Shown in pieces: positions 35,608-44,454 of a DNA stretch of 64,000 nt; position 1 is the stretch's first letter; every line of letters begins with the position of its first letter. The position numbers and the translations under genes were made by a program. The notes beneath the pieces are model-generated. The model was given only the letters and a program-made list of their open reading frames with translations. It had not been told where the DNA came from and ran no database searches. The DNA is from Legionella sp. (lineage in GTDB: Bacteria > Pseudomonadota > Gammaproteobacteria > Legionellales > Legionellaceae), in NCBI GenBank assembly GCA_002863045.1, contig PKDH01000032.1, positions 1-64,000 of the forward strand, read 5' to 3'.

Positions 35608-37008
35608 ATGGGTAAAGTCATTGTGTGGTTTCGACAAGATTTAAGGATAAAAGAAAACCCAGCTCTTTTAGCTGCCTGTAAAAAATTCACACATGTACTG
35701 CCACTCTATATTTATGAAAAAAATACGTCATTAATAGGTGATGCACAAACATGGTGGTTACATCATAGCCTTCAAGCATTAAAAAAATCACTTTTAGATG
35801 AATTAAATTTAGAGCTTATTTTAAGACAAGGCAAACCTCTGCATATTTTAACGGAACTTTTAGTAAAACATTCTATTGAGGCTGTTTATTGGAATCGTTG
35901 CTACGAACCCCAACGTATTGAACGCGATAAAAATATTAAAAAAATATTAAGTAGCCAGCAATACCAAGTTCAAAGCTTTAACGCAAGTTTACTTCATGAG
36001 CCATGGATCATTTATAATCAACAAGGTGAGTTTTATAAAGTATTTACCCCTTATTGGAAGAAGTGCCAAGAAAATTTAAACCCACCAAAGGTAGAAGTGA
36101 TTGAGACTAGGCCTAAAAATATTCAAGCGTACACTGATGCCATTGAAGACTGGGAACTTTTACCTAAGCTTAATTGGGCAGACATGTTCGCTACTTATTG
36201 GGTGCCTGGAGAAGAAGGGGCATTAAAAAATCTGAAAGACTTTATCAATCAAAAATTAGACCATTACCAAAAATGGCATAATTTCATGATTAAAGACAAT
36301 ACTTCTAAACTATCACCCCATCTTCATTTTGGTGAAATTAGTCCTTGGACAATTGTTAGAGAGATAATTACCCAGCCCAATCGATTAATAAACAATGGTA
36401 ATCGATTTTTATTTGAACTAGGTTGGCGTGATTTTTCTTATTATTTGTTATATCACTTACCTAATATTACTCAAAAAAACATTCAAGATAGATTTGATAA
36501 TTTTCCATGGCAATCAAATAAAACTCATCTCAAAGCATGGCAAGCTGGACAAACTGGTTTTCCAATCATAGATGCTGGCATGAGACAGTTATGGAAAACA
36601 GGGTATATGCATAATCGAGTAAGATTATTAACCGCCTCATTTCTAGTAAAAGATTTACTCATTGATTGGCGAAAGGGCGCTCAATGGTTTGCTGACACAT
36701 TATTAGATGCTGATTTGGCCAATAATTTTGTAAGCTGGCAATGGGTTGCTGGATGCGGTGTTGATCCTGCGCCTTACTTTCGAATTTTTAATCCTATTTT
36801 GCAAAGTAAAAAATTTGATCCAAATGGTGACTATATTCGTCAATGGGTCCCTGAATTAGCTCAATTGGATAAAAAATTAATTCATGCGCCATGGGAGTAT
36901 TCAGCAGCAAATTTTTTATATGAGCAAAAAAAATATCCTAAACCCATTGTTCATCATCCAACACAACGCAAAATTGCACTTGAACGCTATCAAACAATAA
37001 ATAAATAG
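35608..37008 (+). CDS. phrB: Deoxyribodipyrimidine photolyase
   Basis: Light-driven repair of cyclobutane pyrimidine dimers. 466 residues from ATG 35608 (the frame opens at GTG 35599). The N-terminal antenna domain starts KVIVWFRQDLRIKENPAL; the FAD domain has TSKLSPHLHFGEISP, ELGWRDFSYYLL, WQAGQTGFPIIDAGMRQL and WQWVAGCGVDPAPYFRIFNP, as in class I CPD photolyases. With uvsE it gives two routes for UV damage. Confidence 0.95.
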   Translation: MGKVIVWFRQDLRIKENPALLAACKKFTHVLPLYIYEKNTSLIGDAQTWWLHHSLQALKKSLLDELNLELILRQGKPLHILTELLVKHSIEAVYWNRCYEPQRIERDKNIKKILSSQQYQVQSFNASLLHEPWIIYNQQGEFYKVFTPYWKKCQENLNPPKVEVIETRPKNIQAYTDAIEDWELLPKLNWADMFATYWVPGEEGALKNLKDFINQKLDHYQKWHNFMIKDNTSKLSPHLHFGEISPWTIVREIITQPNRLINNGNRFLFELGWRDFSYYLLYHLPNITQKNIQDRFDNFPWQSNKTHLKAWQAGQTGFPIIDAGMRQLWKTGYMHNRVRLLTASFLVKDLLIDWRKGAQWFADTLLDADLANNFVSWQWVAGCGVDPAPYFRIFNPILQSKKFDPNGDYIRQWVPELAQLDKKLIHAPWEYSAANFLYEQKKYPKPIVHHPTQRKIALERYQTINK

Positions 37009-37053
37009 ACCATAAACTATTTTATTAAATAAATATAAAAAATTATTAATATA

Positions 37054-38544
37054 ATGAACATAATAATCTGTCACGAATATAATGATTTTCTCAACATTAA
37101 AAAAATCTTTTTACATCAACTACATAACTTTGAGCAAGTTGATAAAGAAGCGGCTCAATGTTCTTTATCTTTTATAGCTTATTATGAAAAATTAATTATT
37201 CAGGAAGTAGCTGATTTATCAATTGTATTAGAAAGAATTTATTGGACAGAAGAGCATGCTTTATTTTGTTATTTTTGTTGTGCCATGTTAGAAAATTTTT
37301 ATAAATATTATGATAAACCTGATAAAGTTATCAATTATGCTTTATTAAAAAATAAGATACGATTTAATAAAATATCTTTGCCGCTTAATAATTCTAAATT
37401 TATAGAAAAACTTCGTCATGATATAAATAATAAAGTTATTAACTTTTTAAATACGCCTAGACATACCAGTGACATTAAAAAGAAAATTGGTTTATTAAAT
37501 CTTTGTCGTATGTATTGGGTATTCGATAAATTAGCTGTTACAACTGCCTTTACATTAATTAACCATTACAATGTATGGCGTGTTTTACCTTATTATTTAT
37601 ATAAACCTTTGCAAATAAACCACATGATAAATAATTTAGAATTATTTACGCCATATTTAAAAATACTAGGCATAAGTTTTTTTGCAATTCGTTTGGCTAT
37701 AAATTTGGGATTAATTGCTAAACATACATTTAGCTCAAACAAAAAGGGTTTGCCGATATCTGGACGTTTTTTTTATGAGTTAGAAAAGCGTTTTCCTGAG
37801 ATTGCCAGTGATGCTGTTTGGGGAAGTGTTATGTTTTGTAGTAATTATATACTTCCTCTTTCTTTAGGAGTTGCATTAACAGCAGCTTTTCTTTTGTTTG
37901 ATATAATGCTTCTCATATGGCAAAAAGAAATGGCACGTAAAAATTATGAGATTAAAAAGTCACAATACTATCAAGAAATACGCGATTTAGATAAAAAAAT
38001 TATGCTTAATTGCGCAAATTTTTTAAAATATCAACAACAATGTTTATTAATAAGAGAACAGTTAAATGAGCTAGAAATTTCCTGGCAAACCACTCAAGCT
38101 ACGTTTAATTTTAATATTATGGCAGCTATATTCGTTGCTCTAGGTTTTTTTGTGTCGTTAATCGCTCCTGGTGTGGGTGTGTTCTTAGGTTATAGCATGT
38201 GCGTCATGGGTGCTACGATGTATATGTCATTTGAAAGCTATGGAGTATACAAAAACAACCAATTACATCTAGCCCAAGCAACACTAAGGCAGAAAAATCA
38301 AAATTATTACGCCTCATTATTCAAACAAACAAAAGGTAATTTTTATGTAACACTAGGAAAGAATTTAATTTTACCTTCTATTTTTTTAGCAACCTTTATA
38401 ATGTCTTGGCAAGTAGGTCTTGTACTTTGTTCAGCTTATCTTGCCTTGATTCTATGTCAAAAATGTTTAGCCTATCGTTCTAAAACGATACCAATTATTA
38501 AAAATGATGTAGAAATTTTGCCAACACAATTAACCGTTGGCTAA
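37054..38544 (+). CDS. AT-rich polytopic membrane protein of unknown function
   Basis: I do not recognise this 496-residue protein. A hydrophilic first third is followed by hydrophobic segments near residues 205-225 (LKILGISFFAIRLAINLGLI), 263-295 (YILPLSLGVALTAAFLLFDI), 345-385 (IMAAIFVALGFFVSLIAPGV and the following CMVMGA-like stretch) and 440-470. A charged, probably coiled-coil section lies between the second and third (about 298-345). Base composition is clearly more AT-rich than the neighbours, with many AAA, AAT and TTA codons. It ends in a 15-base overlap with the convergent alkB-like gene. Such proteins in Legionellales are often lineage-specific; effector status is a guess. Confidence 0.6.
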   Translation: MNIIICHEYNDFLNIKKIFLHQLHNFEQVDKEAAQCSLSFIAYYEKLIIQEVADLSIVLERIYWTEEHALFCYFCCAMLENFYKYYDKPDKVINYALLKNKIRFNKISLPLNNSKFIEKLRHDINNKVINFLNTPRHTSDIKKKIGLLNLCRMYWVFDKLAVTTAFTLINHYNVWRVLPYYLYKPLQINHMINNLELFTPYLKILGISFFAIRLAINLGLIAKHTFSSNKKGLPISGRFFYELEKRFPEIASDAVWGSVMFCSNYILPLSLGVALTAAFLLFDIMLLIWQKEMARKNYEIKKSQYYQEIRDLDKKIMLNCANFLKYQQQCLLIREQLNELEISWQTTQATFNFNIMAAIFVALGFFVSLIAPGVGVFLGYSMCVMGATMYMSFESYGVYKNNQLHLAQATLRQKNQNYYASLFKQTKGNFYVTLGKNLILPSIFLATFIMSWQVGLVLCSAYLALILCQKCLAYRSKTIPIIKNDVEILPTQLTVG

Positions 38545-39621
38545 AATTTTTACTTGACTAGAAGTATCATTGAAAGGTTGTGTACGATAAATCGCTACAC
38601 GTTTATTCATAACAGCTCGCCATAAAGGTGGACATAAGGCAAGCATTATCATAGCCAAGTATCCCGACGGTAATTGAGGGCTTTGCTCCATATGTCTTAG
38701 TATTTGATAATGTCTACCACCATTTGCATGGTGGTCAGAATGCCGCTGCAAATGCAATAAAATAGCATTACTTGCCCAATGGTTTGCATTCCAAGAATGT
38801 GCAGGGGTAACACGCTCATAATAACCATTAGCAAGTTTTTTGCGTTCTAAACCATAGTGCTCAACGTAATTGACTAACTCAAGAATTATAATGGCCGTAA
38901 TTGCTTGAATTACAAAAAAGAGAGCCGCAGAAAAACCACCTAATAAAAAACAAGAAGCTAATAAACATACAGGCACAGTTACTATCCACCAAAACTGATT
39001 TTGATAACTATAGAAATTAATATTTTGGCGTTTTAAACGATTTCTTTCAATTTTCCAGGCCGACAGAAATGAACCTTTAATGCAGCGAGGTAAAAATTGA
39101 TAAAAACTTTCATTAAAGCGTGCTGAAGCAGGATCACTAGGTGTTGCAACATTTAAATGATGACCTCGAACGTGTTCAATAAAAAAATGACCATAACAAA
39201 CTAATGATAATAATATTTTGCTTAAGAGTTGCTCTAATTTAGAACGCTTATGCATAAGCTCATGGGCAAGATTAATACCTAAACCACCAGTCACAAGTCC
39301 CATAGAAAGGGCAAAACCAAACCATGCATACCATGTGAGTGGCACATAAGTCACCAAATATAAAGCACTAATAAGCGCGAGTATTTGTAAAGGCACATAG
39401 GCAATTATAATTGCCTTAAAATAAAATGCTTCAAGTAGAATATTTTCTTCCTCGGTTGAAGGGTTATGGGTATCTTGTAACCAGAAGTCCATTAAAGGAA
39501 TTACCGAAAAAAGAATTAAAAATGATATATAGTTATACCAGCCGCCCAGCCAAAACCCTATAAAAGGTAGTGCTAAAACAGTATAAATAAGTAAAAAACT
39601 TATTTTTTTTATAAAAGACAT
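38530..39621 (-). CDS. AlkB-type alkane/fatty acyl monooxygenase (integral membrane di-iron)
   Basis: 363-residue inner-membrane non-haem di-iron enzyme. All histidine boxes of the alkane hydroxylase family are present: HELMHK (120-125), EHVRGHH (149-155) and LQRHSDHH (291-298), with the signature NYVEHYGL (251-258). About six hydrophobic segments surround them. Family members hydroxylate the terminal carbon of alkanes or related chains with electrons from rubredoxin; no rubredoxin or reductase gene is in the window. ATG 39621 is chosen because AGAGGTG lies just upstream; the frame opens 16 codons earlier. Substrate is not certain. Confidence 0.88.
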   Translation of the reverse strand: MSFIKKISFLLIYTVLALPFIGFWLGGWYNYISFLILFSVIPLMDFWLQDTHNPSTEEENILLEAFYFKAIIIAYVPLQILALISALYLVTYVPLTWYAWFGFALSMGLVTGGLGINLAHELMHKRSKLEQLLSKILLSLVCYGHFFIEHVRGHHLNVATPSDPASARFNESFYQFLPRCIKGSFLSAWKIERNRLKRQNINFYSYQNQFWWIVTVPVCLLASCFLLGGFSAALFFVIQAITAIIILELVNYVEHYGLERKKLANGYYERVTPAHSWNANHWASNAILLHLQRHSDHHANGGRHYQILRHMEQSPQLPSGYLAMIMLALCPPLWRAVMNKRVAIYRTQPFNDTSSQVKILANG

Positions 39622-39753
39622 GATTAATTCACCTCTATAGATTAGCATCATTGAATCAACTTTAAACAATTATAGAAAGGTATGCTTGGTTTAGTCGGAC
39701 ATTTAATGGTGTTTAAAGGTCAATTTTAGAACTAATTTAAAGCGTAATAACCT

Positions 39754-39779
39754 AACATATATATGTTCTAGCATATAAT
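39754..39779. promoter_or_regulatory. Palindrome and TATAAT between the alkB-like and lipid kinase genes
   Basis: AACATATATATGTT (39754-39767) is a 14-base perfect palindrome, followed by TATAAT (39774-39779), 33 bases before the lipid kinase start. It could be an operator next to a -10 box. The region is AT-rich, so chance is a fair alternative. Confidence 0.3.
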
Positions 39780-39812
39780 TAATAATATTAAGGGATAAAT
39801 TAAGGATAATTT

Positions 39813-40685
39813 GTGGAAAAAAATAAAAATCAGCCATTTGCTATCGTTGTGAATAAGAAGGCTAAAAATGCAAAAAATATTGATCAGTTCACTTCAATAT
39901 TTAACGAAAACCAGCTTCAATACGATTTATACGAAGTTGACCCAGCCAAACTTGAAAAAAAGCTTCACCAGATTCTTAATCATTACAGTTTGGTATTGGT
40001 CGGTGGGGGAGATGGAACCATACGTACAGCAGCGCAAATTTATCACAACCAACCAATTATATTAGGAATTTTACCACTTGGAACGATGAATCATTTTGCC
40101 AAAGAAGCTGATCTACCCTTAACAGCTGAAAATTTAGTTAAAGCCATTCAATCCCCCCAAACAATACAAATTGATTTAGCAAAAGTTAACCAACAAGTTT
40201 TTATCAACAATTCAGCCATTGGTTTTTATCCAAGTTTTGCTAAAAAAAGAGATTATTATCATCGTTTTTATAATAAATGGTTCAGCTATGTTTTAAGTTT
40301 TTTTAGTATGTTAAGTTATGTAAAACGTTTCAATATCCATGTCTTTAACGAAGACATAGAATTTTCTCTTAATACCTCCTTTCTTATGATAAGTAATAAC
40401 TTATATACCTATCAATTTCCTCATACCATTAAAAGAATTTCATTTTTAAATGCTCAATTGGGTATTTATTGTTTAAAAAATAGTCATTTTGGTTGGTTAA
40501 AATTCTTATACTATTTATGTAAACGACCTCAAAACTTTAAAATATTAAAAACAAAAAAATCATTAACTGTGGAGGTGGCTCATAAAAATAGTATTTTAAT
40601 TTCATTGGATGGTGATGTTTTGAACGAAAATTTACCTTTGGTCTATTCAACATTACCAAAAGCTTTAACCTTACTTAAAGGGTAA
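39813..40685 (+). CDS. Diacylglycerol kinase family lipid kinase
   Basis: 290 residues starting at GTG 39813 behind TAAGGAT. The DAGK catalytic domain is marked by GGGDGTIRTA (64-73), LGILPLGTMNHFAKE and a C-terminal SLDGD. It probably phosphorylates a lipid alcohol at the membrane; YegS-like and diacylglycerol kinases share these motifs. It is followed after 3 bases by a metallophosphoesterase, so a kinase-phosphatase pair on lipids is plausible. Confidence 0.85.
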   Translation: MEKNKNQPFAIVVNKKAKNAKNIDQFTSIFNENQLQYDLYEVDPAKLEKKLHQILNHYSLVLVGGGDGTIRTAAQIYHNQPIILGILPLGTMNHFAKEADLPLTAENLVKAIQSPQTIQIDLAKVNQQVFINNSAIGFYPSFAKKRDYYHRFYNKWFSYVLSFFSMLSYVKRFNIHVFNEDIEFSLNTSFLMISNNLYTYQFPHTIKRISFLNAQLGIYCLKNSHFGWLKFLYYLCKRPQNFKILKTKKSLTVEVAHKNSILISLDGDVLNENLPLVYSTLPKALTLLKG

Positions 40686-40688
40686 CTC

Positions 40689-41495
40689 ATGAAAATTGCC
40701 CATATCTCAGATTTACATTTTGGTATGAATTTACCTGTGGTTATTAACGCTTTTTGCGAAGATATTAAGCAGGTGGAGCCTGATATCATTCTTGTTTCAG
40801 GTGATGTAACCCATCGCGCTAAAGCCGCACAATTTAAATTATTCAAGCAATTTTTACAAAAATTACCCGGAAAAATTCTCGTTGTGCCAGGTAATCATGA
40901 TATGCCATTGCACAATATTATCATGCGCTGGATTAAGCCATTTTATCGCTACGATCGATATATAAAAAAATATTACGGCGCAACTTGGCAAAGTAGTAAA
41001 CTTAATATTTTAGGCATTAATAGCGCCATCCCATATTATTTTAAAGGAGGTCATTTAAGTGATGACAAATTTGCTCTAATAGATAAATTTTTTAAAGAAA
41101 AAAATGCCGAGCTTAATATTCTATTTTTTCACCACAATATTGATGATATTTATCGTTTGCATCATCCGTTACATAATAATCAAGCTTTTCTTGATTACTT
41201 AAAGCAAAGTAACATCGATATTGTTTGCACAGGTCATTTGCATCATGCACACATTAGCTTAATTGAAAAAGATGATCACCATTCTTGTGTGGTACTTCAT
41301 GCGGGATCTTTGTGTTGTACGCGCACCCGAGACCATTTAAATAGCTATTATGTACTTAATCAAGATGGTTTAAATTGTACGATAGAGCAACGCGCCTTTA
41401 GTGACAATCATTTTGTCGCGCAAGCATTATCAAACATTAATCTAGCAGAACAATATGCGGCTATGCATGAGGTGATGTTTGCTAAGCCCACCTAA
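40689..41495 (+). CDS. Calcineurin-like metallophosphoesterase
   Basis: 268 residues with the full metal-ligand series: ISDLHFG (D8, H10), SGDVTHR (D39), PGNHDMP (N69, H70), FFHHN and CTGHLHHAH. It is cytosolic in appearance, with no signal peptide. Members hydrolyse phosphodiesters or monoesters, including cyclic nucleotides and lipid A precursors. The tight link with the lipid kinase suggests a phospholipid substrate. It is convergent with yajQ, 2 bases apart. Confidence 0.87.
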   Translation: MKIAHISDLHFGMNLPVVINAFCEDIKQVEPDIILVSGDVTHRAKAAQFKLFKQFLQKLPGKILVVPGNHDMPLHNIIMRWIKPFYRYDRYIKKYYGATWQSSKLNILGINSAIPYYFKGGHLSDDKFALIDKFFKEKNAELNILFFHHNIDDIYRLHHPLHNNQAFLDYLKQSNIDIVCTGHLHHAHISLIEKDDHHSCVVLHAGSLCCTRTRDHLNSYYVLNQDGLNCTIEQRAFSDNHFVAQALSNINLAEQYAAMHEVMFAKPT

Positions 41496-41497
41496 GG

Positions 41498-41986
41498 TTA
41501 GTCGCGGAAGTTTTCAAATTGTAAAGCGATATCAACAGGTGTTTTTTCTTTAAGCTTAGCTATGACTGTTTGTAAATCGTCTCGTTTTTTACCGGTAATT
41601 CTAACATGATCCCCTTGAATAGCTGTTTGAACTTTTAATTTATGATCTTTGATAAATTTAACAATATTTTTGGCTTCAACCGATTCAATACCCTGTTTGA
41701 ATACCATATTTAAACGATAGGTTTTACCACTATGTAATGGTTTATCATCTGATTTCATGCCAACCAAACTAACATGTCTTTTGGTACAGTGATTTACGAC
41801 CAACTCTTCAAGTTGATGAACTTGAAATTCTGATTCAGCTTTAAGACTCACTGTTAAGTCGTTAAGTTCAATTTCACAGTCAACATTTTTAAAGTCAAAA
41901 CGCGTATTCATTTCACGTATGGCATTTTCAACTGCATGCCTAAGCTCGACTTCATTTAGTTTAGAGACAATATCAAAAGAAGGCAT
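41498..41986 (-). CDS. yajQ: YajQ family nucleotide-binding protein
   Basis: 162 residues with the family start (PSFDIVSKLNEVELRHAVEN), TRFDFKN and the end (VDIALQFENFRD). YajQ proteins bind c-di-GMP in Xanthomonas and tRNA or nucleotides in other reports. The ATG is at 41986; a weak AGA lies upstream. Confidence 0.95.
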   Translation of the reverse strand: MPSFDIVSKLNEVELRHAVENAIREMNTRFDFKNVDCEIELNDLTVSLKAESEFQVHQLEELVVNHCTKRHVSLVGMKSDDKPLHSGKTYRLNMVFKQGIESVEAKNIVKFIKDHKLKVQTAIQGDHVRITGKKRDDLQTVIAKLKEKTPVDIALQFENFRD

Positions 41987-42067
41987 AGATGATTTTTATT
42001 TAGAAATGAAATCGATGATAAATAATATTTTTTAAAGATGCAAATTATAAGCAATGCATCTTTAAAT

Positions 42068-42853
42068 TTATCCAAAAACCCCTTGTGCAAGTTTTTTAGC
42101 GAATGTCACAAGATGTGGCTTGGTTGAGTCTTGTTGTAAATAATTAATTAGATGAGTTAACGTTGCATGATAATGCTCGGCACTAATATTGGTGCGCATC
42201 ATTTCGAATTTTAAAAATACACAGTAAGTGTTTAAAACATCAGTTTCACAATAATCGCGAATTGATTGCAGTTGACCGGCCAAATAATTTTGCCATACTT
42301 TACTGCCACTCATGCCCATCTTGCCAGGAAACCCCTGCATGGTGGCAATTTCATCCAGTGGGGCGAAGGCTTTATTTTGATAAGAAGCTAACACATCCAT
42401 TAAATCTAAATGGCGATAATGAAATCGATTTAAATAATTATTCCATTTAAATCCTGACTGACGCTCACCATATTCCCAGTAATTTTCCGCACGAATGCCA
42501 TGTAATAGGGCGCGATAATGTAATACAGGTAAATCAAAACCACTGCCATTCCATGACACAAGTGTTGGGGTGTATTTATCGATGCCAGCAAAAAAACGAC
42601 TGATTAAATTTTCTTCTGATGAAGCCAAATCGCCCAAAGACCAAACCTTGATTTCTTCTTTATCAACTAATAATAAAGAAATGGCGACAATTTTTTGTAA
42701 ATGATGTGGTAAAAATTCATGATTAACTTTGGATCGCCTCAAAGCAAACATCGCTGATGCGGTATCTTCATCAGATAAACCATCAAGCTCATAAATTTTA
42801 CGCCCTGTTACAACATCAGGCACTGTTTCAATATCAAAAATCAAATAAGACAT
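42068..42853 (-). CDS. Predicted 3'-5' exonuclease, PolB-like
   Basis: 261 residues from ATG 42853. It has DEDD exonuclease motifs: FDIETVPD at the start, SWNGSGFDLPVLHYRAL in the middle and RDYCETDVLNTYCVFLK near the end. This is the pattern of the stand-alone PolB-type exonuclease family, which in several genomes sits alone. Its nucleic acid substrate is unknown. Confidence 0.88.
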   Translation of the reverse strand: MSYLIFDIETVPDVVTGRKIYELDGLSDEDTASAMFALRRSKVNHEFLPHHLQKIVAISLLLVDKEEIKVWSLGDLASSEENLISRFFAGIDKYTPTLVSWNGSGFDLPVLHYRALLHGIRAENYWEYGERQSGFKWNNYLNRFHYRHLDLMDVLASYQNKAFAPLDEIATMQGFPGKMGMSGSKVWQNYLAGQLQSIRDYCETDVLNTYCVFLKFEMMRTNISAEHYHATLTHLINYLQQDSTKPHLVTFAKKLAQGVFG

Positions 42854-42988
42854 GCATAGCAAACTAAAAATTTAAATAAGCATTATTTTGACTAAATTTA
42901 ATTTATCTAGCAACTGTATAAAAAAACTTAAAACTTCCAGCAAAAATTATGATATTAATAAGTCCTTGCAATTATTTACTTGGCTTGT

Positions 42989-43576
42989 ATGAAACATTGT
43001 ATACGTTGGTTGATATTAGGTAGTGTATTGGTTTTGTCTGGCTGTGTGACCAAACCGCCGCATCAGGTTGATGATGCTTGTTTAATTTTCAAACAATATC
43101 CACGTTGGTATAAAGAAGTTCAAAAAGTTGAACGTCGCTGGCACGTACCTATATCAGTACAAATGGCCATCATTCATCAAGAATCAAAATTTAACGGTCG
43201 AGCCAAACCGCCCCGACAAAAAATTTTTTGGATAATACCTGGTAGAAGACCGTCAACCGCCTATGGCTATACACAAGCATTAAGCACTACTTGGGCAGTT
43301 TATAAGCGCTCAACGGGTTATTTATTTTCTTCGCGTATCGATTTTAGTGATGCGGTTGATTTTATTGGCTGGTATGCCCATGAAGCACATCGCCGTGCGG
43401 GTATCATGCCAAGTGATGCTTATTCACTCTATCTTGCCTATCATGAAGGAATAGGTGGTTTTCAACAGAAAACCTATCTAACCAAGCCATGGCTATTAGC
43501 TGTTGCGAAGAAAGTTAAAGTTCGTTCAGCAATTTATGCAGGTCAATTAGAGCATTGCGCTTATGGCTATAAGTAA
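42989..43576 (+). CDS. Lipoprotein lytic transglycosylase (SLT-like)
   Basis: 195 residues from ATG 42989 (TTG 42980 is upstream in frame). Signal peptide with lipobox VLSGC (lipidated C19). The catalytic glutamate is E65 in IIHQESKFNG, followed by YGYTQAL and, later, YLAYHEGIGGF, as in SLT-type lytic transglycosylases acting on peptidoglycan from the outer membrane. The domain is short and without accessory repeats. Confidence 0.85.
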   Translation: MKHCIRWLILGSVLVLSGCVTKPPHQVDDACLIFKQYPRWYKEVQKVERRWHVPISVQMAIIHQESKFNGRAKPPRQKIFWIIPGRRPSTAYGYTQALSTTWAVYKRSTGYLFSSRIDFSDAVDFIGWYAHEAHRRAGIMPSDAYSLYLAYHEGIGGFQQKTYLTKPWLLAVAKKVKVRSAIYAGQLEHCAYGYK

Positions 43577-43625
43577 AGTAGGATGACACCTTTATTTTTA
43601 ATTCGTATTTTAAGGTAATTTTCAT

Positions 43626-44315
43626 ATGATGAGATTAATGCTTTTAGGTGGTCCTGGCGCTGGTAAAGGGACACAGGCACAAAAATTAATTAAACATTTT
43701 AAAATTCCGCAAATTTCAACCGGTGATATGTTAAGAACTGAAATTAAAAAAGAAACTCAATTAGGCCAAACCGCGCAAAAAATTATGTCATCTGGCCAAT
43801 TACTACCGGATGATATTATTATCGATTTGGTGCGACATCGCCTCACACAATCTGATTGCGATCAGGGTTATTTATTTGATGGCTTCCCACGTACCATTGT
43901 GCAGGCAGAAGCGTTAAAGCATGCTCATATTAAGATTGACCATGTGGTTGAGATTGTGGTACCTGACGATGAAATTATTAAACGTATCAGTGGTAGACGT
44001 GTTCACGAAGCTTCAGGCCGTACTTATCATATTGCATATAATCCACCACTAGAAAAGGATTTGGATGATATTACCAAAGAGCCGTTAATCCTTCGAGAAG
44101 ATGATAAAGAAGCGACCATCATTGAGCGCATTGCCGTTTATAAAGAACAAACTCAACCTTTGGTCAATTATTATGAAAAATGGTCGCAATCAGATGATAA
44201 ATTTGCACCTTTGTTTCATAAAGTTAAAGGAATGGGGGGAGTAGAAGAAATTTATCAATCTATCATTACTAAAGTAACACTAGAAAAAGAAAATATGAGT
44301 CAACCTGGTTGGTAA
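43626..44315 (+). CDS. adk: Adenylate kinase
   Basis: Interconverts ATP, ADP and AMP. 229 residues with P-loop [10 protein letters not shown] (8-17), STGDMLR, DGFPRT and a long LID domain with [13 protein letters not shown] and no zinc cysteines. AAGG lies 9 bases or so before the ATG. The C-terminus is about 15 residues longer than in E. coli. Confidence 0.97.
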   Translation: MMRLMLLGGPGAGKGTQAQKLIKHFKIPQISTGDMLRTEIKKETQLGQTAQKIMSSGQLLPDDIIIDLVRHRLTQSDCDQGYLFDGFPRTIVQAEALKHAHIKIDHVVEIVVPDDEIIKRISGRRVHEASGRTYHIAYNPPLEKDLDDITKEPLILREDDKEATIIERIAVYKEQTQPLVNYYEKWSQSDDKFAPLFHKVKGMGGVEEIYQSIITKVTLEKENMSQPGW

Positions 44316-44385
44316 TTTTGAAGGTCATAATTGGTGTGGCTATCTTTATAAGCTCTGCAATAAATTTTTTTGATTCTTAAAAGTA

Positions 44386-44405
44386 TTTAATATTTCATTA
44401 ATAAA
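44386..44405 (+). promoter_or_regulatory. PmrA-like tandem direct repeat upstream of the IQ/ankyrin gene
   Basis: TTTAATATT, two bases, then ATTAATAAA: the two TTAAT cores (44387-44391 and 44398-44402) are exactly 11 bases apart. The PmrA site described for Legionella and Coxiella is cTTAATatT-N2-cTTAATatT, so the first half matches 8 of 9 and the second about 6. A TATTAT (44413-44418) follows as a possible -10 box. The region is AT-rich, so this needs a genome-wide comparison. Confidence 0.4.
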
Positions 44406-44454
44406 ACATGTTTATTATATTTCATACAGCAAAAATTTATGGCAGAGCAGTAGT

